Under the pieces are notes generated by a model that was not told the origin of the DNA, did not search any database, and saw only the letters and a list, made by a program, of their open reading frames with translations. 40,037 nucleotides of DNA. Origin: an uncultured Spirochaetaceae bacterium. GTDB lineage: Bacteria; Spirochaetota; Spirochaetia; Sphaerochaetales; Sphaerochaetaceae. Shown piece after piece: positions 33,681 to 40,037 of the stretch; position 1 is the stretch's first letter, and each line of letters opens with the position of its first letter. A program made the position numbers and the translations under genes. The DNA is taken from assembly GCA_944392935.1 (NCBI GenBank), contig CALXYI010000030.1:1-40037 (forward strand). Direction: 5' to 3'.

Positions 33681-35159
33681 GTGCGATTTAAGGACAGAAA
33701 ACAGGGATTTTTCCTTAGATTACGGAGTTTGGAATTGGTTAAAGATTTAGTCCCCCGTATTCATTTCTACGATCAGGATTTTGTCGATATGTATGACAGG
33801 ACCTGGGTTTGGCTTGATGAGATCTGGCATCAGGGAGAGAAGGAAGGGCTCTTCCCCGAGGGATATTTCACCCACGGGGATTCAGGGTCCCTGAATCTGT
33901 TCGATGTCTCTCTCTCTTCCCTGTTCCTGGTATACAGCAATCAGATATACAGCCCGTATTCGATGATCGACTTCTTCTATTCAATGCAGCAGGAGAACGG
34001 TCAGATAGCGGAGAACTACGATATAGAGACGAAGAAGCCAGTGTTCACCGATGACAATCCGCTCGGTGCGACCCTTCCGCTCCTTTCATATGTCGAATAT
34101 GTCTTCTTCCACAAGATAGGCAACAAGAAGAGGCTGAAGGATGTCGTGCCGGTGCTGGAGAAGTACTTCGCCTGGATGCAGGAGAGCTTCAGGAAGGAGA
34201 ACGGACTCTATTCCGTTCCCTATTCCGCCACGCATATGGGCAACCTCGCACGTGATGGTGCGGAATACACCGTTGATTTCAACTCGGCTGTCGCCATATT
34301 CGCGCTCTACATGTCCAGCATAGGCGATATCCTGAATGACAAGGAGCTTGCCTTCAGGTACAAGAGGATATACTTCTCGGTGAAGACAAGGATCAACAGC
34401 ATGATGTGGGACGATGAGGATCACTTCTACTATGATCTGGACAGCGAGGGCAGGCGCATAAGGAACAAGCATATAGGAGCATACTGGACGCTTCTCGCAG
34501 AGATCCCGAACGATGAATATGCCTCCTTCCTGATCGACCAGCTGAAGGATGACAGGGAATTCGGTACGGAGAATCCCTTCCCTGCAGTGCCTGTATCATC
34601 GCCTCACTATTCAGCAGGACTCAACGGCTACTGCGGCGGTGTGGTGCCGTTCTGCACATACATGGTCATAAAGGGCCTGATAAACTACGGCTCCTTCGTG
34701 TTCGCCAGGGAGTGCGCCATCAGGCATATGTACTTCATCCTCGATACGCTCCATCCGGATTCGGAGAAGCAGGGGAATGCCTGGGAGGTATACAGGCCGG
34801 ATGGCGAAGGGCCAGCCGCCTTCAGCGATGCGGGATATGCGAACAGGGAGAGGTACATACCGATGCTCGGCCTTGTGACGATAACGCTGGTCATCGAGAA
34901 CATAATCGGGCTCGAGATATCGCTTCCGCATAAGACAGTCTACTGGACGATGCCTTCGCTTGAGGAGATGGGTATCGAGGATCTCTCGCTGAAGAAGAAC
35001 AGCATAACCATCCTTTCGAACAAGAATGTCCGGGGATGGGAGATACGCCTTGAGAGCGAGAAGCTCTATTACTTCACGATCCATATCCTCGATGAGGATA
35101 AGAAGAAGACCCTTCCCATTCCTTCAGGCAAATGCTCGATGCTTATCGATAAGCTATGA
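33681..35159 (+). CDS. GH63/trehalase-like (alpha/alpha)6-barrel glycoside hydrolase
   Basis: 492 aa without a signal peptide. The pattern is that of the six-hairpin glycosidases in the GH63 C-terminal / mannosylglycerate hydrolase / GH37 group, which hydrolyse alpha-linked sugars or compatible solutes. Typical pieces: MYDRTWVWLDEIWHQG near residue 38, DNPLGATLPLLSYVEYVF (near 120), the IGAYWTLLA hairpin (near 272), GYCGGVVPFCTYMVIKGL (near 313), and NAWEVYRPDGEGP (near 367), comparable to the WExYxPxxG motif near the catalytic base. The C-terminal about 80 residues form a beta-rich tail. The GTG start fits the promoter, but a later TTG near 33735 is also possible. The substrate is not known. 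Confidence 0.75.
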   Translation: MRFKDRKQGFFLRLRSLELVKDLVPRIHFYDQDFVDMYDRTWVWLDEIWHQGEKEGLFPEGYFTHGDSGSLNLFDVSLSSLFLVYSNQIYSPYSMIDFFYSMQQENGQIAENYDIETKKPVFTDDNPLGATLPLLSYVEYVFFHKIGNKKRLKDVVPVLEKYFAWMQESFRKENGLYSVPYSATHMGNLARDGAEYTVDFNSAVAIFALYMSSIGDILNDKELAFRYKRIYFSVKTRINSMMWDDEDHFYYDLDSEGRRIRNKHIGAYWTLLAEIPNDEYASFLIDQLKDDREFGTENPFPAVPVSSPHYSAGLNGYCGGVVPFCTYMVIKGLINYGSFVFARECAIRHMYFILDTLHPDSEKQGNAWEVYRPDGEGPAAFSDAGYANRERYIPMLGLVTITLVIENIIGLEISLPHKTVYWTMPSLEEMGIEDLSLKKNSITILSNKNVRGWEIRLESEKLYYFTIHILDEDKKKTLPIPSGKCSMLIDKL

Positions 35160-35210
35160 TGTGAAGCCCCTGCAGGGGGATGACCTCTGCCAGAGGCTGG
35201 GGGGTATCCT
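35160..35210 (+). promoter_or_regulatory. Structured leader before the ABC transporter operon
   Basis: Two adjacent GC-rich inverted repeats: CCCCTGCAGGGG (35167-35178) and CCTCTG/CAGAGG (35184-35196), followed by GGGGGG and the GTG start at 35211. They may be a transcript 3' hairpin of the hydrolase gene or a leader structure that controls translation. There is no T tract. Confidence 0.4.
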
Positions 35211-36695
35211 GTGGTTAGGATCTTTCTTTCCATTGCCATGTTCATCCTCGTCTCCTGCAGTTCCGGACATGAGCCGGATGCGCTCAGCGTAGCGGTTGCG
35301 CAGGAACCGCCGTCTGCCGATCTGATGGTCGGGGCTTCCGTGTCGGGGAGGAACATCCTTGCAGGGAACGTATACGAGAGGCTGCTTGCGTACAGCGACG
35401 GGAAGATAGTCCCGGTGCTGGCTTCATCATACACCCTCTCCGATGATGGAAGGGATCTTTCGATATCCATCCGTGAGGATGTCCTTTTCCACGATGGTTC
35501 CAGGTTCGATGTCCATGATGCAGTGCTTTCGCTGAACAGATGGATGGATTCATATGCTGCGGCATCGCGCGCGGCAGGCGGTGCGCGCTTCGCTGAGGAG
35601 GATGGCAGGGCGGTGATTCATTCGGATTCATCGCTTGCGCTCTTTCCCATGATGCTCTCATCATCCCCGCAGTGCGCCGTCATGCTGCCTTCAGAGTGCA
35701 TCGAGGATCTCCAGCCGGGGGAGATCATAAGCAGCAGCGTTCCGGGTACCGGACCCTACAGGATCGGCAGGTGGAATGAGGGAGAGCGCATACGCCTTGA
35801 GCCCAATGATGATTATCGGGGGGAGAAGCCGGAAATCGGGACGATAGACTACTTCTTCGTCAAGGATCCTTCCATCCGGCGTCTCGGGCTTGAGAGCGGT
35901 CAGTATGATTTCATCGATATGGTGCTCTCCGATGATATCCCCGGCCTTGAGGCAGACAGCGGGATAAGGCTCCTTGAAGGAAGCGAGACAGGTTCCATAG
36001 CCATCGTATTCAACAAGAAGGAGGGGATATCCACCGATCAGGGCTTCAGGCGGGCCGTTGCGCTTGCTGTCGACAGGGAAGCCCTGATGCGTGCCTGCTA
36101 TGGTGAGCACGGATACTCCATCCATTCGGATTACATGGAGCATCCATGGTCGGTGGATCCCTCTCTTGATGCCTATGGCAGCATGGACCTGGCGGAATCG
36201 GCAAGGTACCTCAGGGAATCGGGATACAGCGGCGAGACTGTCCGCATCCTCGTATCGAACCTCACCGATCTCGACAAGATCGCGGTTGCCCTGGCGCAAT
36301 CGCTGGAGGAGGCAGGGATAAGGACACGGATAACGGTGCTTGACTGGGCTGCTTTCCTTGAGAAGCGCAGGGATGAGAGTGCTTGGGATATATATGTGTC
36401 CGCGCTCTCGCGCGTGATGCTGCCTCTCGATAAGCTCTATCTCTCCCCTTCAAGCCCTGGCGGGCTCGAGGACAGCGAGTGCCTCGGCCTCATCGCGGCA
36501 GTGGGAGAGGCTGGCAGCATGGAGGAGGCCCGGGAGCTGTGGGAAAAGGCACAGATCAGGCTCTGGGAATATGTTCCTGCTATCGTACCGGGGCATTACT
36601 CGACGGTATATGCATCGTCTGCAGAGCTTCTTGGTGTCGATCTCTCCGATGGCTTCCATTTCAGGAATGCGTATATTGGGAACGGGAGCCGATGA
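35211..36695 (+). CDS. Peptide/nickel-type ABC transporter substrate-binding lipoprotein (SBP family 5)
   Basis: 494 aa. A lipid-anchored extracytoplasmic receptor that delivers peptides, nickel chelates or similar ligands to its permease. The N-terminus is a short lipoprotein signal, with the lipobox LVSC giving Cys16 as the modified residue (an Lgt substrate). The family-5 fold shows NVYERLLAYSDGKIVPVLASS (split around residues 60-75), LSDDGRDLSISIREDVLFHDGS (near 85-105), and GTGPYRIGRW (near 180). The start is GTG with a G-rich ribosome site. It overlaps the permease gene by 4 nt (ATGA). The ligand cannot be told. Confidence 0.9.
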   Translation: MVRIFLSIAMFILVSCSSGHEPDALSVAVAQEPPSADLMVGASVSGRNILAGNVYERLLAYSDGKIVPVLASSYTLSDDGRDLSISIREDVLFHDGSRFDVHDAVLSLNRWMDSYAAASRAAGGARFAEEDGRAVIHSDSSLALFPMMLSSSPQCAVMLPSECIEDLQPGEIISSSVPGTGPYRIGRWNEGERIRLEPNDDYRGEKPEIGTIDYFFVKDPSIRRLGLESGQYDFIDMVLSDDIPGLEADSGIRLLEGSETGSIAIVFNKKEGISTDQGFRRAVALAVDREALMRACYGEHGYSIHSDYMEHPWSVDPSLDAYGSMDLAESARYLRESGYSGETVRILVSNLTDLDKIAVALAQSLEEAGIRTRITVLDWAAFLEKRRDESAWDIYVSALSRVMLPLDKLYLSPSSPGGLEDSECLGLIAAVGEAGSMEEARELWEKAQIRLWEYVPAIVPGHYSTVYASSAELLGVDLSDGFHFRNAYIGNGSR

Positions 36696-37630
36696 GAAGG
36701 ATATTCGCAAGGATCGCTTCATCCGCAGCGGCTCTCATTGTCCTGTCGTTCGCGGTCTTCACCCTTGTAGCGCTTTCCCCGGGTGACAGCTCTGCCTATA
36801 TCCTGCCGGAGGATGCCGGAGAGGAGGCTGTCGAGGCGTACAGGGAAGCGCAGGGGCTGGCAAAGCCATTCGGAATACGATATGCGGTATTCCTTTCATC
36901 CTTCCTGTCAGGCAGATGGGGGGAGACCATAGCAGGCTCTGAGGTAGCCGGGCTGATCGCATCGAGGGTGCCTGTAACGCTTTCGATAAGCCTGCTTTCC
37001 CTTGTGATGTCGCTTGCAGCGGCCATCGTATCGTCATTCGCCTCCCTTGAGAGGAAGACGCCGGCAAGTGCGGCTGTGACGGCTTTCGCTGCATTGTCCG
37101 CCTCGGTTCCGCTCTTCCTGTCCTCCATGATCCTCATCCTGGTCTTCTCTGTCCTCCTGCGCCTCTTCCCCGTTGCGGGATATTCCCCTCTGTCGCAGGG
37201 CATCGGGGAATGGCTGGGTTCCATCTTCCTCCCGTCGCTTGCGATGGCTGCATTGCATTCATCCCTGTTCATAATGGTTTTCAGGAAGGCCCTGCGTGAG
37301 AGTATGGGATCAGGGTACGCGCTCTATGCTGCTTCCTATGGCATGGCCAGGCTGGATACGGCAGTGCATATTGCCTTCAGGCCGGCCCTGCCGGTGCTTG
37401 TGTCGGTTGCGGCAGAGACCACGGCAGCAATGCTTGGAGGGAGCGCTGCCATCGAGACCGTTTTCGCACTCCCAGGGCTGGGATCGCTGATGGTCGATGC
37501 GGCACTTTCCAGGGATGCCAGCCTTGCCGGTATCCTTGTCCTGCTTGCCGCCATGGCAACTGCCGCAGTCTCCATTGTCTCCGAGCTGGTCATCTTCCTG
37601 CTTGATCCAAGAAGGACGGAGGCTGTATGA
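36692..37630 (+). CDS. ABC transporter permease, DppB/OppB type
   Basis: 312 aa with about six membrane helices. One half of the channel of a peptide/nickel importer. It starts with MRRIFARIASSAAALIVLSF, has an extracytoplasmic segment (ALSPGDSSAYILPEDAG), and carries the coupling motif region ESMGSGYALYAASYGMARL (near residue 220) typical of the family's EAA loop, with ETVFALPGLGSLMVDAA later. The start at 36692 is set by the ATGA overlap with the binding-protein gene; the longer reading frame from 36479 is inside that gene. Confidence 0.92.
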   Translation: MRRIFARIASSAAALIVLSFAVFTLVALSPGDSSAYILPEDAGEEAVEAYREAQGLAKPFGIRYAVFLSSFLSGRWGETIAGSEVAGLIASRVPVTLSISLLSLVMSLAAAIVSSFASLERKTPASAAVTAFAALSASVPLFLSSMILILVFSVLLRLFPVAGYSPLSQGIGEWLGSIFLPSLAMAALHSSLFIMVFRKALRESMGSGYALYAASYGMARLDTAVHIAFRPALPVLVSVAAETTAAMLGGSAAIETVFALPGLGSLMVDAALSRDASLAGILVLLAAMATAAVSIVSELVIFLLDPRRTEAV

Positions 37631-38394
37631 GAAGGGTAGGCTGTGCGCTTCTTCTGATCCTCATCATCTTCAGCCTTGCCTTCGGCGGAACAGGGGATGT
37701 CGATGCATTCCGCCGCCTCCTTCCGCCATCACTGGAATTCCCCTTCGGAACCGATACCATGGGACGCAGCCTCATTGAGCGTACTGCGGGAGGCGTGATG
37801 GTCTCGATCGCTGTGGCTGCTTCTGTCACAGCGCTTTCGCTTCTTGCCGGGATAGCTGCGGCCTTCTGCTTTTCCTTCCCGCGCCTTTCCCCTGTCATCC
37901 TCGCCGTATCGGACTGCCTGAAGGCTGTTCCATCCATCATCCTTGCGCTCTTCCTTTCCTCCATCGCAGGGCCGGGAATACCCAATCTCATTGCAGCCAT
38001 AGCGCTTTCCCATGCTGCGGATCTGGCAAGGACGCTCTATCCCAAGGTCAGGATGCTCCAGGCGGAGCCGTTCATAGAAGCGGAGAGGGGCATAGGTGCT
38101 GGGCGCATGCGCATATTCGTATTCCACATAATGCCGCATCTGAAGCCGTATCTTTCGCTTCAGAGCGTTTCCGTATTCCTTTCATCGGTGCTGGAGGAAT
38201 CGACGCTGTCCTTCCTCGGATGCGGAGTGCCTGTTCCTGTACCATCGCTGGGATCGGTGCTCTCGGAAGTCCGGCCTGTGATGCTCAGCGCCCCATGGGC
38301 CGTATTCTTCCCGGCAGCAGCTCTCCTTCTTCTCTCTGTTTCCCTGTGCCTTATAGCGCTGTCGCTCTCAGAGCCTGATGCGGCCTCTGAGTGA
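37627..38394 (+). CDS. ABC transporter permease, DppC/OppC type
   Basis: 255 aa, the second channel subunit. FPFGTDTMGRSLIERTAGG (near residue 38) is the diagnostic segment of DppC-like proteins. The EAA loop is EPFIEAERGIGAGRMRIFVFHIMPH (split here; near 145), followed by EESTLSFLGCGVPVPVPSLGSVL near 197. It overlaps the upstream permease by 4 nt (ATGA). No ATPase genes (DppD/DppF type) follow; instead, its last 27 nt overlap the convergent recR gene. Confidence 0.92.
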   Translation: MRRVGCALLLILIIFSLAFGGTGDVDAFRRLLPPSLEFPFGTDTMGRSLIERTAGGVMVSIAVAASVTALSLLAGIAAAFCFSFPRLSPVILAVSDCLKAVPSIILALFLSSIAGPGIPNLIAAIALSHAADLARTLYPKVRMLQAEPFIEAERGIGAGRMRIFVFHIMPHLKPYLSLQSVSVFLSSVLEESTLSFLGCGVPVPVPSLGSVLSEVRPVMLSAPWAVFFPAAALLLLSVSLCLIALSLSEPDAASE

Positions 38395-38958
38395 GCGTGC
38401 GAGCGTAAGCCTGTCTGCGTACCCGAGCTCTCCTCCGATGGGAAGCCCTGAGGCAAGGCGGGTTATCGTCAGGTCATCCCTGTCCTTCAGGAGATGCCTT
38501 ATGTACAAGGCTGTCGTATCGCCCTCCTCCGTGGGATTCGTCGCTATTATGATCTCGCGGAAGCCGCCTTCCCCGATGCGCTTCATCATCGAAGGGAACG
38601 AGAGCTTGTCTGGCCCGATTCCCCCAAGAGGGTTTATGGCACCGCCAAGTACGTGGAAAAGCCCGTTGTAGGCTCCTGATGAGGCTATTGACAGCACGTC
38701 CTGCGGTTCCTCGACTATGCACAGGATGCTCCTGTCCCTGGCAGGGTCGGAGCAGTATGAGCAGATATCATGCTCGGTGTAGCATCCGCAGATAGGGCAT
38801 GGATGTATCTTGTCCTTTATCGTTGCGATGGCGTCCCCGAGCGCCTTGTTGTAGCTGCTGTCTGTCCTTATCAGATGGTAGGAGAGACGCATCGCGGATT
38901 TCCCTCCCATTCCAGGCAGCTTCTTCAGAAGCGCCTGAAGCTCCTCGATCGCCTCCAT
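38368..38958 (-). CDS. recR: Recombination mediator protein RecR
   Basis: 196 aa. Ring-forming protein that works with RecF/RecO to load RecA at gaps. The N-terminal helix-hairpin region LLKKLPGMGGKSAMRLSYHL, the C4 zinc finger (CPICGCYTEHDICSYC, residues about 57-72), and the Toprim domain (ILCIVEEPQDVLSI; GAINPLGGIGPD; IIIATNPTEEGDTTALYI) are all present. ATG 38958 is chosen because it overlaps the ebfC stop as TGATG with GGAGAGG upstream; a GTG three bases earlier is the alternative. It ends inside the 3' end of the convergent permease gene. Confidence 0.94.
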   Translation of the reverse strand: MEAIEELQALLKKLPGMGGKSAMRLSYHLIRTDSSYNKALGDAIATIKDKIHPCPICGCYTEHDICSYCSDPARDRSILCIVEEPQDVLSIASSGAYNGLFHVLGGAINPLGGIGPDKLSFPSMMKRIGEGGFREIIIATNPTEEGDTTALYIRHLLKDRDDLTITRLASGLPIGGELGYADRLTLARSLRGRIRL

Positions 38959-39269
38959 CACATCCTCTCCGCGCCCTGCAGCACTTCCCTTGATTTCGCT
39001 TCAACGGCTTCCTTTGCCTTGCAGATGGCATCGTTGACAGCCGATGCGACAAGGACCTGCAGCGCCGATCTGTCATCCAGCGCATATGCCGCATCGGAGA
39101 TGCTTATGCTCTGTACGAGGAAATCCCCGTTGACAGTCGCTTCCACAAGGCCCGCGCCTGCAGAGCCTTTGACCGTGAGCCTGGAGAGCTCTTCCTTAAT
39201 CGTCTTCATCTGGCTCTGTATAGAGCCCACTGCCTTCATCAGCTCGAATGGATTCATGTTTGGGAACAT
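38958..39269 (-). CDS. ebfC: YbaB/EbfC family nucleoid-associated protein
   Basis: 103 aa small DNA-binding protein with the classic position between dnaX and recR. In Borrelia burgdorferi EbfC coats DNA and affects many genes. The N-terminus MNPFELMKAVGSIQSQMKTI and the strand pattern VEATVNGDFLVQSISIS are typical. ATG 39269 is chosen (AAGGAG 10 nt upstream); ATG 39257 (MNPFEL) and a TTG at 39275 are alternatives. It overlaps the end of dnaX by up to 74 nt, so translation is probably coupled. Confidence 0.9.
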   Translation of the reverse strand: MFPNMNPFELMKAVGSIQSQMKTIKEELSRLTVKGSAGAGLVEATVNGDFLVQSISISDAAYALDDRSALQVLVASAVNDAICKAKEAVEAKSREVLQGAERM

Positions 39270-40037
39270 CTTCAATAGTCTCCTTGGGTTTCTCTGCTTT
39301 CCTGATCAGGCTTCCTCCGAAGAAAGCCCTGAGTTCCTTCATCTGGCTTGAGAACCCGGCTTCCATGCCGCCATTCCGCTCCTCAAGCCTCAGCTTTATC
39401 GCAGGATCATCGCCGAGGACGGCTGCTATGGCCTTCGAAAGGCTCTTCTCATCGTTCCTGAGGCTGTTGTATGCCAGTGCCTTCGAAACGGACAGGATGT
39501 AGGCATCCCCATCCTTCTCTATCTTCTCTATCGAAGGGACATAGCGTGCGGCAGTTGCCTTCCCCATCCTCTTCAGCGCCTCGGAGACTGCTCCGAGGTC
39601 ATCAGCGGAAAGCGTTCTCCTCTCCTCATGCAGCGGCTCTTCCTCATCCTCAGGGGGAAGGATCCCTTCCTCAGTTCCTGCTGCGGCAGAAGCGTCAGCA
39701 GTCCCTTCCGGCTCCTTCTGCATGGGGACTTCCTTCACAAGCGGCAGCACCGGCTTCTTCAGGACAACCGCTCCGCTTGCGATTCCGTTCTTCATATCCT
39801 CCAGCTTCTTCACGAGCGAAGCAGGGGATGCCATCATCGGAAGCGATGAAAGACGCATGTACATCAGCTCGATCTCGAAACGCGGCGAGAGCGAGTACCT
39901 GATATCTCGGTAGAGGTCCAGGAAACCCTTCAGCGCAGCCTGTATCTGCTCCTCCGACAGCATCGATACGATATCCTTCGGGATATCGGAGATGGCTGCT
40001 CCAAGCACATCAGGGCGCCTGGCTCCTGCCTTGTACA
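39196..40037 (-). CDS. dnaX: DNA polymerase III gamma/tau subunit, C-terminal part
   Basis: Only the 3' end (about 280 codons) is in the window, and the reading frame runs past 40037 without a start. The visible part begins in the clamp-loader gamma-type domain III (SMLSEEQIQAALKGFLDLYRDIRYSLSPRFEIELMYMRLSSL). It continues into a low-complexity Glu/Pro-rich linker and a C-terminal domain of the tau type (residues after SADDLGAVSEALKRMGKATAARYVPSIEKIEKDG). The identity rests on the domain III pattern and the dnaX-ebfC-recR order, which is very widely conserved. The ATPase part is outside the window. Confidence 0.88.
   Translation of the reverse strand, partial: YKAGARRPDVLGAAISDIPKDIVSMLSEEQIQAALKGFLDLYRDIRYSLSPRFEIELMYMRLSSLPMMASPASLVKKLEDMKNGIASGAVVLKKPVLPLVKEVPMQKEPEGTADASAAAGTEEGILPPEDEEEPLHEERRTLSADDLGAVSEALKRMGKATAARYVPSIEKIEKDGDAYILSVSKALAYNSLRNDEKSLSKAIAAVLGDDPAIKLRLEERNGGMEAGFSSQMKELRAFFGGSLIRKAEKPKETIEDVPKHESIRADEGSGLYTEPDEDD

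Noticed and set aside
36479..36691. Extended N-terminus for the first ABC permease
   Set aside because: It is inside the binding-protein gene in another frame; the membrane protein starts naturally at the ATGA overlap at 36692.
1..40037. CRISPR arrays, tRNA/rRNA genes, prophage, phage-defence systems or intact insertion sequences
   Set aside because: No regularly spaced repeats, cloverleaf sequences, transposase or defence-gene motifs were recognised; a dedicated tRNA and ncRNA scan could not be run.

Overview
The window looks like the replication-origin region of an anaerobic, host- or gut-associated spirochaete (Spirochaetota, Treponema/Sphaerochaeta-like). Reasons: the gene order dnaA-dnaN-recF-DUF721 beside gyrB-gyrA and parA-parB, a cyclophilin-FKBP fusion of the type known from Treponema denticola, GyrA and GyrB sequences of spirochaete character, and rubrerythrin with a PerR-like regulator. 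Base composition is moderate, with frequent AGG (Arg) and ATA (Ile) codons throughout. No tRNA, rRNA, CRISPR, intact insertion sequence or prophage was seen. The assignment to phylum is inference from gene content.

Layout. 165-4585 (-): lgt, a Xaa-Pro aminopeptidase and gpmI. 4651-6800 (+): an S41 protease and rsmE. 6936-7979 (+): an orphan sigma-54-type AAA+ ATPase without a DNA-binding domain. 7980-8414: a non-coding region with a cluster of DnaA-box-like 9-mers. 8415-10799 (-): a MATE transporter and a perR-rubrerythrin operon under a palindromic operator. 10886-13949 (-): rpmH-rnpA-yidC-khpB(jag). 14067-18160 (-): dnaA-dnaN-recF-DUF721, with the probable oriC between dnaA and dnaN. 18408-22975 (+): gyrB-gyrA, ending in a strong terminator. 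22976-23816: an AT-rich gap with two perfect parS sites. 23817-25985: nfu (-) and parA-parB (+). 26001-28309 (+): a dual immunophilin and radA. 28327-32549 (-): a TraB-family membrane protein, a hypothetical gene, pepD and nagA. 32640-38394 (+): a lipid kinase, a GH63/trehalase-like enzyme and a peptide-type ABC transporter lacking its ATPases. 38368-40037 (-): recR, ebfC and the 3' end of dnaX.

How it fits together. The centre is the chromosome replication and segregation hub: DnaA opens oriC, DnaN and the dnaX product run the replisome, gyrase removes supercoils, ParA/ParB on parS separate origins, and RecF/RecR/RadA repair forks. Genes left of the origin are mainly on the minus strand and those right of it mainly on the plus strand. 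The flanks hold envelope biogenesis (Lgt, YidC), peptide and amino-sugar recycling (PepD, NagA, aminopeptidase, ABC transporter) and peroxide defence.

The most notable observations are: an origin with an apparent DnaA-trio/GC-rich/DnaA-box unwinding module; a second DnaA-box cluster 8.5 kb away containing a duplicated 21-bp two-box unit; several first-in-operon genes whose -10 box lies only about 5-9 nt before the start codon (probable leaderless transcription), while internal genes keep normal ribosome binding sites; the orphan sigma-54 ATPase; and a GyrA that naturally has Ala at the quinolone position.
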